From positions 434,001 through 498,000 of the forward strand of contig NBBA01000022.1 of the NCBI GenBank assembly GCA_002794785.1: a stretch of 64,000 bases of DNA, read 5' to 3'. A program made the translations under genes and the position numbers. Positions 34,448 to 46,597 of the stretch are shown here, one piece after another; position 1 is the first letter of the stretch, and every line of letters starts with the position of its first letter. This stretch comes from Coniferiporia sulphurascens (lineage: Eukaryota; Basidiomycota; Agaricomycetes; Hymenochaetales; Hymenochaetaceae). The notes beneath the pieces were generated by a model. It did not search any database and had not been told where the DNA came from. It worked only from the letters and a program-made list of their open reading frames with translations.

Positions 34448-37258
34448 CTAGTTCTTGTCATTCGAGTCGGTTAGGAATCCGCTTTGGCCATAAAACGGAA
34501 AATAGACGCGCAGATGAAGGACCGCGAGCTTGGCAAGCCTCTCCGTTAGGAGATGGATTTCTTCGGAAAGCGGCTCCAGACCCGTCTTTACATTCGCCGC
34601 GTCGTCTCTACGCTCGTCGGCCACTTCCGATTTCTCCGTCGCAAACACATTCTGGTCTTTCCCGAGGCGCTGCTGTACTCCTGCGTTCCACAGTGCGAAG
34701 AATCGTGGTATAAGCGCTTTCAAAACTGCCGCAGCCACCTTTTTGCGAAATACCGAGGAAACGACCGACCCCGCATGCATGTTCGATTTGCACCAATTTT
34801 TCACGGAATCCACGAGTTCAGCATCGGGTGGTATAAATGACGCGGCCGGGGACTTGAAGCTTGATCCTCCCTCTTCACTGCAGATATCCACATTCGGTGA
34901 TTTTGCATTTAGTAGACGAGATTCCTCAATTGTATGGGCGATATGTAAAGCAACAGAGGACATTGCATCGCGCCAGTGAACCAGATTGGAGTTTTGTGTC
35001 TGAGCGATGTCGTCATCTAGACTATACTCTCTGCAGAAACAAACTCCCGGCCTAGGAGGCCCGACAGCCGTAAGCTCTCTCTTCAGGCGTGCCAAATCAT
35101 CATCCGAGACCGACGTGCGCGCACCAACATCCGTAGAAGACGAGAATAAAAGCTGGCGGAACAATGCTAAGAACATCGCGCTCGCTGTGATGTCGGCCGC
35201 ATCTGCGGTGAGCATCAACAGCCGCGAGTGGTCGAGGTACAAGGTCTCTGGGTATCCGGGTTGTACGCTCACCTGGTGCGAATGGCGGCCCTTCGTTACG
35301 GGAGTGGTCGTCGGACTGGGGGGTAGTGTTGCGGATGTCGGGTTAGGAGGGAAGATGACCAAGTCAACAAGCGCGGACAAGACGGTCGCGACAATTTTTT
35401 GAATAGGGGAAAGTAACCGCACGCGTTCTGGTGATGGTAATACGGTTCCGACGGCATTATGAAGATCCGGGGATGATGAAATTTTCGTATAAGTAGAGTT
35501 TATCCAGGTACGTGTCACAGGGACGTCAGGGTCAAGCCTTCGGTCAAAAAGAAGTGCTTCAAATTGTGGTGCAGATGCAAGTAAATGAGGCCGCAAGCTT
35601 GCCAGGAAATGGTTTGCCAAGTCCTGCAATTGAATGAGTTCTAAACCTCGACAAGTAGAAGGGCATCACCGCGCAACTCACCAGTCTCATATATTCCAAT
35701 AGTTCAAAGCACATTCTGATCGCAGCTAACGTGTCCACCAGATGTCCACCTTTGCCCGGACCACACTTTCCTGCTATATCCAGCATAGCGTCTACCATCG
35801 AGTCTCTGGCCGGCGCACAGTGCTCGCGTAACAACTTGCTCACGGCCACTAGCAGTTTCACAGGATCGAAAATACCGTGTCGCAACTGCTGTTCAATAAG
35901 CGGCACGTCAAATGCTTCACGTAGCCATAGAACACTAGCTTCGTCCGGAGCGGTAAAGCGTCTCGGACAAAGTACGAGATGAGGCGCATTTGTCCCGATG
36001 GTTCCAGCGCGAATAGGAATGGGGGGAGGGGGAGGGATGACAACAGCAAGGATGACCTCGCGCAGCTCATCAATGAGGGGACCAATGCGCGAGGGCACGC
36101 GAACTGGAAGTGCATCCTCACAAGGGGGGTGTTCGTTCTCCCCCTTCGCACGGCTGCTAACATTGTGCGTGTTCTCTGGGCAGCGACAAGCATGTCGATG
36201 CATATGCCGCATATCGTCGAAAGACACACATGCACAGCCAGCTTCGAGTTCAGATTTAATTGTGCACCAGTACATATCTGTCGTCTCCCGCTTACGCTTC
36301 GAATCTGTGGGACGAAACTGGAGGCCAACGTCGAAAAGAAGGTCATGTCCTGTGAACGGAAGGATCAAAAAAGGAGCCATGGAGTCATGAGGCGTAGGTA
36401 CTCACGAAGCTGTGGATTCTTCATAATAGCATTTAGATCTAGTTCTTGAAGGGTATAGCGGTTGATAGGAGGGAGTATAGGCGGAACATAGAAAGAACCG
36501 ACGCGCTCGTTTTGATTCAGAAAGCCACGCTGTGGTGTCAGAGAAGAAAGGTGTACGCCGTCTATCATGGATGCGAAGCGGAAAGCGACGCAAGACTGAT
36601 GAAAACAGCTCCGAGGTGGGCCTGACTCAGTAATCGGGCCACGAGAGGCGGAAATAAGGCCAGCTCCAGATGATGACGGGCTATGGCTGAGGCTAGTTGA
36701 CAGAGAGGTACTGGAAGAATCAACTAGTGACGAAGGGGAATCAGGAACGGATGAGGATAGACATGCAGCCGGATGACCGAGCGTATGTGCAGGTAAAGGA
36801 GCTTGTGCATTATAGCTCAAACCCGCGAATGGGAAATGAAAGGTAAACGGAGTGGCGATACGCTTGTTATACAGGCGGAAGAAGCGACGTTTAGATGCAA
36901 GCTCTCTAAGACGATGTTTGCGCCTGAGCCTCTCAGTCGGTGAGGTTGGCGATGCCGGCGGGAGGGCGGTGAGTCGGAGACATTTCGGGGATCGAGAGGA
37001 CGACGCAGTCGAAGAGGACGGCGACGAAGAAGAGCAGGACGAGCTCACTGTGGACGCGGGGTCCTCTCGATAGCACCTGGAAGCCGCTGCGGCAGCAGCA
37101 GCGGCAGCGGCGACGTCAATGCTTAGCCTCCTCGCGGGACGCGCGCCGCAAAGAGAATCGACTTGGCATGAATCGCCTTCGTCCCTCGGCGGGGACTTGC
37201 GCTTGCGCGAATTGAGCTGGTCGAGATGAACGACATTGGGCTGGTGGGTGTTAACCAT
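34448..37258 (-). CDS. TCP11: TCP11/Sok1-domain protein
   Basis: Three exons, complement(34448-35623, 35682-36349, 36406-37258), encode 898 aa. The N-terminal 200 residues are low complexity, with a ten-residue alanine tract coded by GCN repeats near 37080-37115 and Ser-rich runs. From about residue 190 comes the T-complex-11 fold: FYVPPILPPINRYTLQELDL, RIGPLIDELREVILAVVIP, EASVLWLREAFDVPLIEQQL, CFELLEYMRL, DLANHFLASLRPHLL and a long helical C terminus. Yeast Sok1 in this family suppresses loss of cAMP-dependent kinase; animal TCP11 affects sperm cAMP signalling. A loop at about residues 300-375 carries a CACVSF and HMHRHACRCPE Cys/His-rich patch. A TATATAA-like site lies near 37325-37334, about 67 bases upstream of the start. 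Confidence 0.87.
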
Positions 37259-39878
37259 GTATATGTGGCTCTAGAGCACGCGACGGAGGAGGGGAGTAGG
37301 GGGAGGGGAAGGAAGGAGCGGGCCTGTTATATAGCGTACGGCGATGGGGAAGCCGCGCAGAAAAGGCGAGTTAGGGGGTAGGGGGCGGGTGTGGTATAAT
37401 GGCCGCATAGTTTTAAGTAAGGACCTCGGCTTGTGGACGGACAGGACCACCTCAAGGCCGTGGATCTGCTTCCTTTTTGGTACGTATGAGTGCCTTTTCC
37501 GGGTTTTTCTATTCTTTCTCCTCAAAGGCCAACATAACGATGAAATCCGTGCCATGGTACTACATAGTACTAGTCTGCATTATAGGAATGCCTCGAGTCA
37601 ACGATAACCGTTTGGAAAACAGCAGGCAGACAGACAGCCTTTCTCCACCGACATAAACGGAGCGCTGTTTCCAACAAGATTTCCATTCGTCACTAGCTCT
37701 TTCTCCTTCATGTTGTCGCGCGGACAAGGCGTGCCCAAGCCTGGTTATTCACCGAATATTCTCGTATGCTACACGCTCTGCATGCGGGACGTCTCATCCT
37801 TTTCAACTTGCTCCATCCGACGCCTGTGCTCGAATGAATTGCTCGTCCATTCTCACGGCGTGTTCGCCTACTCCAGCCGCCAGCTCGCCTCTTCCCCACT
37901 GTCCTGCTATCGCCTTGAGGCCTAGGCGGTCCGGGGGCGTGTCTGCTGCACGATCGGAAGCAGTGTCCGCACGGAAGACAAAGGTCCTTCACCCCAACTT
38001 AATTCTAATGGAGCTCGCTGCACTCGGCGTGCGTTTCTCCCGCGCACCACTTCAATGAAGCCACTCGCACAGTCCTGTCTGTCTCATCATGCTTCCAGGG
38101 TCCGATTCAGCTTCGCCATACAATCTGCATCCCCGCATGACAGCGTCTAGCGCCGTCTGCTTTGGATATTTTGTCCCGCGATATTTCTGGTATGTGGAGC
38201 CAGACTAGGTCGCCCCTGTAGCGAATACGTGGCAATGCACCCGGCAGCGCTCGCCTTTTCTTCGACAGAAGACTGGCGATATGCGTGTGTTCCCGTAAGT
38301 GGACGCTGCTTAGCAGGGCGGTCACGAGTCCAATGGCACGTTGCGGGACAAGGCTTCATCAATTCTATAGCGAGCCAAGTCTATAGTCTGCATCCGTTTC
38401 TGGGACTGTGTAACCCTTCAGTTGGCGCCGACATGCTGCTGCTTCTCTTGACTCTCTCGATCTGTTAATCACATTCATGAAACGTTTGGACTGTTTTGTG
38501 TTACAGATAAACAAACGCCAGTCAGAAGCCCGCCACCGAATAGAGAACGGGGAAGATCCACGACCATCGAGATTAATCATTAATGTTATGTTGCTTCAAC
38601 AAAAGCGACCGACATCCAGATGAACGGTCGGGACCGGGTGCAGAAGGCTCTTTCCCGCAATACATGTATTATTGAAATGAAATCCCGACCAGTATCGTGC
38701 CGGAGCTCGGAGCAACATCATAGTATTCCAAATGCGTATTAATATTAGTACTAAACTTACGAACGAAGGATAAACCGACCTCTGCAGGCTTAAGATTAAT
38801 TAAAAGAGAGTCCGGGAGTTAGATTAACGTGCGTGATTAAACCCAGCGTTATCAATCCAGAACCGGCGGCGGATAGCGATTGGCAAGCGGGCGCTAATAT
38901 TAATTAATCTCCCCGAGCCGGTCGGGAATCGGGATACGGATCCATCCGCGGCCTGGAAAATTTACGGAAAAATTGCACAAATTCCTCAGGTCCCCCTTAG
39001 GTCCATGTTTTCACTACAGCGCCGCCCCCAGCGCCGAATGCCAGTAACTTTACTCTGTCCTCTTGCAAATTTTCAAGAAGCTTCGGACCTGCACGGACTA
39101 ATTGAACACTTATTGAAGGAATGGGCGGTAAAACAAGAAAAAACGGGAAAAGTACCACCCGTCCGAGTCATCCCCCTCCTCTGGGATTACGGTGTTCCGC
39201 TTCAGGAATGTTTGCAGGCGATGCGGGATAGGCCGGCAGGCTGTCGCTTTCATTCTGATTGCCGAAGGAAATCTACACGCTGGCGACAGTTTATGTAAAA
39301 AAATGTCAATGAAGCGTGCTGTTGCCTTCTGCCAGCCACATGCCAGAGATGAGAAAGCTTCGAGTTAAAATAAACTGAGCAAATATAACACATGTCATTC
39401 GGAGGTCGGATCGTACCCTGCTTTGGGGGGATTCATTACTTTTCACTCTAGGTACGGTCCCTGCTCGCGCGGAGTCTGTTGGTAAGCGGTTACACAACCG
39501 CCCGCGGACTTGACACCGGCGTTGCGGTGAAAACAAGAATGCATGTTAGGATATGAACGAGCTTGACTAGAATCTTTTAGATTTTGTGATGTCCTTGCTT
39601 AAAGACTTCAGATTACATTTGCTTCGTAAGCCTTCTAACTCCATAACCTACGTAGGATACGGGCGACACAAACTTGCAGCTAAAGGGTGTCGAACGTTCT
39701 ATCAGAACGTTCCGGATGGTCCATGAGTTCTTAGTATAACCTACGTTTATTCCTGCGCCTGCAGACTCAGGCATGCGATGATCCTCGTTGTTGGCCCTGT
39801 CAAGGAGGCAGCATCATCCACAGACCTTGAAGCAAGCATGACTTCGGTCAGAGTATTGGGTAAGCAATGCTTTTGAAC
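37259..39878. other. Gene-poor spacer with TCP11 promoter
   Basis: About 2.6 kb. The first 100 bases hold the TCP11 promoter with a TATATA element. The remainder is partly AT-rich (38700-38900 has several TTAATTAA-like motifs). One 97-codon ORF is listed separately; nothing else is supported. Confidence 0.5.
39005..39298 (+). CDS. Doubtful small ORF, 97 aa
   Basis: An ATG-initiated single-exon ORF in a gene-poor stretch. The product is amphipathic and helical in its middle (LHGLIEHLLKEWAVKQEK), with no signal peptide, membrane segment or family motif I know. No clear splice partners or TATA box. It may be chance, or a decayed gene fragment. Listed because it is the longest unexplained ATG-initiated frame in this spacer. 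Confidence 0.2.
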   Translation: MFSLQRRPQRRMPVTLLCPLANFQEASDLHGLIEHLLKEWAVKQEKTGKVPPVRVIPLLWDYGVPLQECLQAMRDRPAGCRFHSDCRRKSTRWRQFM

Positions 39879-42800
39879 TCACCATTCCGTTTCTAGCAGG
39901 ATTTCGTCCGCTGTTTCGTCATAGTCTATATCATTTGTCTGTAGGACATCATAAAGGGTCTCGGCGGTGCCGGAGCGGATCTAAATATCAGAGTATGAAA
40001 TCGTGTTCATGGATATTACTGATAGTTTGCACGACCTTTGGATATTTGTGCTGCAAAAAAAGACGCAACGCGGCAATTGCCTGTATTCGCAGTCCCGGTG
40101 CGGGTAAGGAAAGCATGTTTACGACGCTAAATGTTACAACGAGAGGCCATAGGTATTCATTAACACAACACAGACCATGTTCTCGTAAAAATCACTTACA
40201 CTTTCATCGATTCTTCGACCCGCTGCATATTCTTGAGACGATCGACGTTCTTTATTACCATATCCAAAAGTACCTTGAGCCTGCAATCTATTTCTGAGTT
40301 CATTTTCATAAGCTATAAGCAAAAATGCTTTACATACACTTCCAGACATTGTGGAGCATCGACCAGTGCCGAAGATGGTAACGTGTCCCCTTGGAGAAGA
40401 ATGCTGAACGTTTGCAAAACGGGCACAATCGCATTATTTGACGTAGGATTATCCTGCATGATGGACAGAAGCTCTTCAATTAATATATGCAGGCTGTACG
40501 CGTGAGTCTGTGTCATATCATTGATTTTGTTGCCAAGTGTAAGAGTCCGGGCGTATGCACATATTGCAGATGACGCAGGTTGACACTGAAACGGGTATTT
40601 TAGGAGTAATTAAATGAAGAGATGAAAAGGAACGTACGGTACTGCTTGTCTTACTGCCGATACTCAGCACAAGGCCTCTCAAAATAGGCATCCGGTACGC
40701 CTGTACATCTAAGAAGTGTACCGCCCGAGGATATAACCAAAAGCCGTCGTTCCAACCTGGCGAGTCCGGTAATTTAAGGAGATTAATGAACATTGACTTA
40801 TCCCTAACCGTCCATTCTTCTCCGTGTTCAACTGCAGGAGGTGATAACTCCAGTAACGTCATAAACAGCTCTCCGACGCATTGCCGCACGTTGTCGAGTC
40901 TCTCCACGCCTTGTTTCAAAATACACCCGACTGCTCTATGATACGTGTCAATGGGGAGGCAGAGAGAAAAATAAGCCGCGCCTTCCGGTGATGCCTCCGA
41001 AGAGAATGGCCGCCCATTACTTGCTTGGCCAATCAGTGCTTCAAACATAGAACAAAATCCTTTCACGCAGGCCAAGCGAACCCATGAGCCAACATCCCCG
41101 CGTTCGTTTATCGTGTAATCATCCACACCGACAAAGAAAGCGTCAAATATGGCTTTCATTTTGTCCGAAGGGATGACTTCTTCGACAAATGTACTTAAGG
41201 TGCAATAACAATCTGATTTAGACATGACCACGTACACTCGTTCAGTCCAGCAGACAGGTGAGACACTATACGCGCCAATGAAGTGTATGCATTACGTCTC
41301 GCCTCAACGTTTGTGAAAAAGTCGGGGGACTAGGCACAAATCAGTTTTTCCACGAGTGTACACAAAGGAAGACAGTACCGTAGGATTGACGACATCAAGC
41401 AAGCATGATAAGGCAGCATCAAGTCCATTCGTGTGGCGACGGTAGTCCAAGGAACCCAGTACATAAGCTAGACTTTGTTGAATAATCGGAGAGCTGCGTT
41501 TGGAGTCTGTGATCAGCGTACATGACACAAGTGCGTGAGTTTAATTAGCATAGGTACTAGTATCCGGAACTACTTATCTGTTCACATCATCAGAGCAATC
41601 CATAAGCTGACTCAGGGACTCCATCGCTACTGCTCCCGCCACTTGAACACCGGTATGTCTGTGACGCAGTCCTTCCATTACTATGACTTTCCAGTAAGGA
41701 TTTTTCGTAGAAGCTTTGAGCACTTCCACTTCTCGGATTGAGATACTGCTCGCCACAACGTAGCACGCCGCTTCAGTGATAAGATGATTCCGAGGGGAAA
41801 CGAGAATATTAGATGGGACACTGTTCAGGGAGTTGAATATCTGAGGGGTACTCGAACCGACTGAGAATAATTTGTTCCTCTGAACACATGGAACGCTCAC
41901 CATTTGGCAGTATTCTTCCGTTTCCTTTACAGCATTGGAACCACGAAACGCGCTCGCAAGCTCGCTTAGTGTCAGAAGACCACCGTGCACAAAGGTTGTA
42001 TCAGCAGAAACAAGAAGAGTTGAAGCCTTTTTGATCGCTTCGGGTCCAAGTCTCAATAAGTCAAGTTCACATATTTTGCGGAGAGACTGTGCCCCGAGAC
42101 GCCGCACGCTTTCATCCCAATGCCGTATGGTTACCTCGAAGAGATGGTAAAGAAGAGGTTGGATGTATTCGTCATACCTTTATCGCTGAGGTTCAATCTG
42201 CTCATAAGTCGACATCTTAGGAAGTGGGGGCTTACATGGCGACTTGGGGTGCTGCTGTGAGAAAAGCGTTGCGTCTTACGCTAACTGAGTAAAAATCAGT
42301 CTTTCCAAGGACGGCTATTCCCTGCGGAAATAGCCCCTATAGACAGAAGTCAGCAACTATCATGCTCTTCGCGTAGATATGGGCGAAGACTTGCCATACG
42401 GCCGACATTTTCCTGGAAAGCGGCACTGGCTGCTCTTCGGATGTGTATTTCTCTATCAAATAAGGCCACTGTCGCCAACTTTTGAGCCAGTGTAGTGGCA
42501 TAGGGTTCAATTATATCCTTTGTTTGCGTGCGGGAGAGGGACCAAAGGACATATGCTGCAGCGTCGCGTACGTTGGACCCAACAGAAAAGGATCCCTTTC
42601 GAACGTCAAAAAACAGAGCCTAAGGGAAATGAATGAATTAGGTGATCCCAACATTCTCTCATAAGCGGCAACCTTTGACATCCAGTTAAGAACTTCGGGT
42701 AATCGCGTCCGGGATACCAGGTCCCTACGCGCGAGCTCGGCACATGCAAGGCTAGCGCCGTGCCAAGGATACTCTGCAGCCGCAGGGAGCTCTGATACAT

Positions 42801-44319
42801 TAATATTCGTTGAATGGATCGAAAAATACCCCAGAATATTATCTAGGACTTGATCAACGAAAGACGTCGGAAGTCGTTCGGAAATACGCGAGATTCCTTT
42901 CGCAGATGACCAGCGGACCGAAGTATCCTGAATGAACTAGTAAGAAAACACCTGAACACCGAAAAAAATGGGCGAAATCAGTACTTTGTCCTGCAAAAGC
43001 TCAAAAAGTTCTTCAAATGTATCTTCAACCTCGCTCGGTGGATCATACTCCTCTTCATCCCCTTCCTCAAACATGGTGGTGCTCGCGTTGGGTAACAACG
43101 ACTTCCCTGGAACATTTTCAGCAAATGATGAAGCAATGGCGAATGGAAAGCAAGGACAGACCAGTTCTCCGTCTTCTGGATTTCGTAGGCAACATACGAA
43201 CCGCTATTCGCGAGATCGACTTCGTGCGCAACTTCCTGATTACAGTATTCTCTGCTAGCGCTTCTACTTTTGCCAGTCCATTGACTATGGCTTGCATACG
43301 AATGAGGTGCACATGTAAAAACTCTGAAGGGGCGGACTTTGCGACTTCTGCGATCACCTGTAATGCACCAATGCACTAAAATATGCGTTTGAGCTGTCAA
43401 GAACGAGAGGTACGCAGCTAGGCTACTTACCGCGAATAAGCGAGGCGAACCCTGAATCTCACTTTCTAGCTTATCAAGGAACGAAGAGAAAAGTGGCCCG
43501 GAGTCCCTTCTATGTCACCAATCATATAAGAATATCGTTGCTGAAACCTTAGACCACCCACCTCATATACAGCTTTGATAGTACCAGCGCAGCCCCATCT
43601 CTTTCTATACCCGCCTTATCGAGTTCTTTCTTGGCTAACTCTTCCAAGACACGTGCAGATTCGCCATTTCCGTCGTTGTCGAACTGAGCAAGATCAAAAG
43701 GCAGCATACAAACCAGTGACAGCCACAACAAAATCAAATAGCGCAGAGCCCAGTTGTCGGCTTCTTTCATAGGACCATCTGAGTTCATGTATGCTATCGC
43801 AACAGATATATCAGACACCTCATGTGGAAAAAACCTCACTGAAAGGGACGGAAACGTATGAGAGCGCAAAGGTTTCCTAAGAAGATGAACACATGCCCAC
43901 TGCCTTGTAACCTCGAAATCTGACGAAATTGTACAAGACCAAGGACAGACGTTTAACTCGAGCCGCGGAATAAATAGTTGTCGGTCCGACAAAATCTTTT
44001 GCATGGGACCGGAGTACATTGACAATCGGGGTAACCAATTTTTCGAGATACGGATCGAGAAGGTACGGCTGCTCTTGGTACTCCGCAAGCTATGAAAGAG
44101 GATCCAGAATCATTAATTGCAAAGACGATTGTCTAGATTGGGTGTCCATACAATATTAGACAGGGCATGCACCTGTCCAAGCTCAGCCTTGTTCTCCTCT
44201 GGCGAGGGCTCGGTGGCGACAGACAAAGACAGTAGTGTATTCAATATGTTCGTCGTTTCGCTAAGCTTCTCGAAAGAAGACAAGACTTTGGGATCAGTGT
44301 CGTCTTCATCGCTGAACAT
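39879..44319 (-). CDS. TBCD: Tubulin-folding cofactor D (TBCD/Alp1/Cin1)
   Basis: Eighteen exons on the complement: 44152-44319, 43897-44089, 43562-43838, 43431-43509, 43162-43357, 42985-43106, 42673-42927, 42395-42619, 42236-42336, 41901-42177, 41578-41840, 41379-41517, 41236-41329, 40638-41176, 40338-40585, 40200-40280, 40036-40126, 39879-39980; 1149 aa. This HEAT/ARM-repeat chaperone binds beta-tubulin and helps form the alpha/beta dimer. Diagnostic segments: GYKAVVRFFPHEVSDI, KDTSVRWSSAKGISRISERL, SNVRDAAAYVLWSLSRT, FQENVGRMGLFPQGI, RGDVGSWVRLACVKG, and the ILLETEW end. Length fits the family. Introns 2 and 8 are GC-AG and intron 11 is AT-AC, each forced by frame and conservation. The intron 13 boundary is less certain, since two joins keep the frame. 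Confidence 0.92.
41518..41577 (-). other. AT-AC intron in TBCD with U2-like ends
   Basis: Sixty bases starting AG|ATAAGT and ending GTAC|G, with a TGCTAAT branch-like site. It joins DDVN-R to LITDSKRSSPIIQQ. No GT-AG choice keeps the frame: every one meets a stop. Confidence 0.75.
42337..42394 (-). other. GC-AG intron 8 of TBCD
   Basis: Donor ATG|GCAAGT, acceptor TATAG; joins FQENVGRM to GLFPQG. Confidence 0.85.
43839..43896 (-). other. GC-AG intron 2 of TBCD
   Basis: Donor GTGG|GCATGT, acceptor TTTCAG; joins GYKAV to VRFFPHEV. The adjacent GTGGGC donor would shift the frame. Confidence 0.75.
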
Positions 44320-44668
44320 TTCTGACTTGAAGTTAGCACCAGTACTACTACGTGTGGTACCACATAGGGCATTAGCCTCTAACTAGTATTGGTTAATCCG
44401 GGACCGGCGGGTTTGATGCACGTGACCGAGAGTGGGTCATTCTGCTCGCTTGCTGTCCGTTCGCCTCAACTCAAGCATAACAATCAGCCTCGCGAAACAA
44501 ACGCCATTTTTCAGATGGATTAAGCATATGAAGGCTGCGATGGCCATCTCCATTTGCTAAAAAGCCCCAATGGGGAATCCCGACTCAATTCAGATTCAAA
44601 TTTTCATATTTTGTGCTTAAAACTTCGAAATATTTGTGGCAAAAATTATTGAGCCATACAATCATTCC
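44320..44668. other. TBCD promoter / GH131 3' flank
   Basis: About 350 AT-rich bases between tandem minus-strand genes; no gene seen. Confidence 0.6.
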
Positions 44669-45946
44669 TTACTGACACTGGTAATAATAGGGCGCTGAGA
44701 CAGCAACGCATGTCAAGCCCGAGGAGCATGTATTCGGACCGCTAACAAGTCTGTTAGTTTGTGAGTGGAATATACGTTTATTATTACTCACGTCCATCCC
44801 GTACCACCACACTGTCCCCATTGCGATTGCAGTGGGCCGCTCGCAGTGGAAGTTGGTGTGCTTGAAACCGTCGAAGATGATGTTGAAATTGGGGCTACTG
44901 TGGATGAAGAGCTTGAAACTGGACCGGGTGTTCCTCCCTGTCCCGCTACTGGCCCCGCGATGCTCGTTGTGATCGAACCCGACTCAATGTAAATTCCTGA
45001 CCAATACCAATCTTCTGCCGCGGAGTCAGTGCCGCCATTCGGTAGCCTCAGCTGGCCAATGTGCCAATCCTCGGAGTTTGTTGAGGTCGATGCGCTCACG
45101 GGAGCAATGACCTGGGTGAGCGGTGCTGATCCGTTAGACGCCCACAAGGCAACGGTGCCGCCACTAAAATCGATATCATACGCAAAATTATACCAGTTGC
45201 CTGCTTGCAGTTCCGTCGACCACTGCGTCACGCTGTTGACATCCCAACGGAGGAGATTATCAGTAGTTCCTTGCTCGCCGGAAATGAGACCGTATTTGAT
45301 TTCGGTGAAATGGCTCTATTAGCTGGATTAGCGTAACATGTTTATCCTAGGATCACTCTAAATTACCTCAAAGAAAGCAATTTGGTGCTCAAAACCGGGG
45401 TTTGGAGGGTTTGTGGTGGAAGTCGACAATGAAAAGTGATAGTAAAGGTGCCCTGTTCCAAGATTGGTGGAAGTCTGAGGAATAATCTCGGAACGTTCCA
45501 TGGTTTGTCCATTCCAGAATGATGTTCCGTCCTAATGCTCTGTGAGATCAATAATTCACAGAGTTAAGATAGGTGATATTTACAATTGTAATTTTAATAC
45601 CCTGAGCGTCGCTTGTGTCTGCGGGATTTTTGAAGCTGGGCGATAAGGCAAGGTATTCTGACGTCGCACTCGGCCCATGGATATACCATTGCCAAGGCTA
45701 AAGTGGCAATAAAGTCTCGATTAATCCGTAAGCGATTAGAGTTAGAATAACCATTACCTGGATCTCATTCGACCATGACCCTGTTTGTGTTTTAGCAAAC
45801 CTTGACAATTTGCTTTTAGAAAAATGTAACTCACACTTGTCGAAATCACTGACTGTTGCGGATGAGTTGAAGATGCCGCTCCAAATCACGGTTCCGGCAC
45901 GGACAGACGCGGCAAAGAGACTAAGGGAGGCAAGAACACACTTCAT
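44669..45946 (-). CDS. Secreted GH131 glucanase with C-terminal CBM1
   Basis: Six exons, complement(44669-44741, 44792-45315, 45367-45531, 45584-45697, 45758-45780, 45835-45946), encode 336 aa. Signal peptide MKCVLASLSLFAASVRA, then the GH131 beta-jelly-roll: GTVIWSGIFN, WSWSNEIQPWQWYIHGP, NPADTSDAQGIKITIDGTSF, WNGQTMERSEIIPQT, YYHFSLS, ESHFTEIKYGLISGEQG, NWYNFAYDIDFSGGTVALW, and EDWYWSGIYIES. A Ser/Thr/Pro linker of about 40 residues leads to a fungal cellulose-binding module (QWGQCGGTGWTGPNTCSSGL, ending YYQCQ). GH131 enzymes act on beta-1,3/1,6- and beta-1,4-glucans, so the product should work on plant or fungal walls outside the cell. The last intron splits the CBM1. Confidence 0.93.
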
Positions 45947-46597
45947 CGCAGGGGACGTCGTAAAGTGAATCGCGGCTGAATGGATAGCATACGCATAGCC
46001 GACTCCTTTTAAGACCTGCAGGCTAAATTTTCCGGCGGGGAGGCATCCGTCGGAAAATTGAACCAATTTTATCTTGGCAGTCTGTCGAGTCATCCATTCC
46101 GGAGATGTTTGGGGCGCAGCCACGAAGGATCCGGAAACACAGTAAGTCAGTTCAGGAGTAAAATCGGATGGTACGCCCGTGCGATGCCGTTCCGAGGTGG
46201 CAGAACGAAATGTCTTTACAATCCAGCTGCTGGCGCACCGAACGATCACGTTTCATGGTTTCGACATTTCGCCGAATTTTACACCGTCTCGGTTTTTCGG
46301 GAGGACTTAGGTTCGACCGTGTGGCTAGTCTAGGCCTCGATCCACGGGGTTAAAGAGCTACTCAATGGGAAAGTAATGGTTGTTCGCAGATTGCGTCCAA
46401 TCCGAACGAAACTAATGGTACATCTAACCCATGGCATTATGTAATCAGACGCGTCACCCGAGAAATATCGCGAGAAACACCCATATTGCGGTGTCTAATC
46501 TATATAAAAGTACGCATGTGGCAGACACGGGTGTAACTCTCGTGCTTCTCACCCTGACAACGGTAGGAACAAAGGGCCGGCAGTCACGAATCACAAT
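45947..46597. other. GH131 promoter region
   Basis: About 650 bases. A TTAAAAGG element on the minus strand near 46005-46013 is a possible TATA site. A plus-strand TATATAAAAG at about 46500 has no gene downstream that I can see. Confidence 0.5.

Noticed and set aside
46499..46510. Strong TATATAAAAG on the plus strand
   Set aside because: No gene follows on the plus strand; it lies between two minus-strand genes, so it is likely chance.
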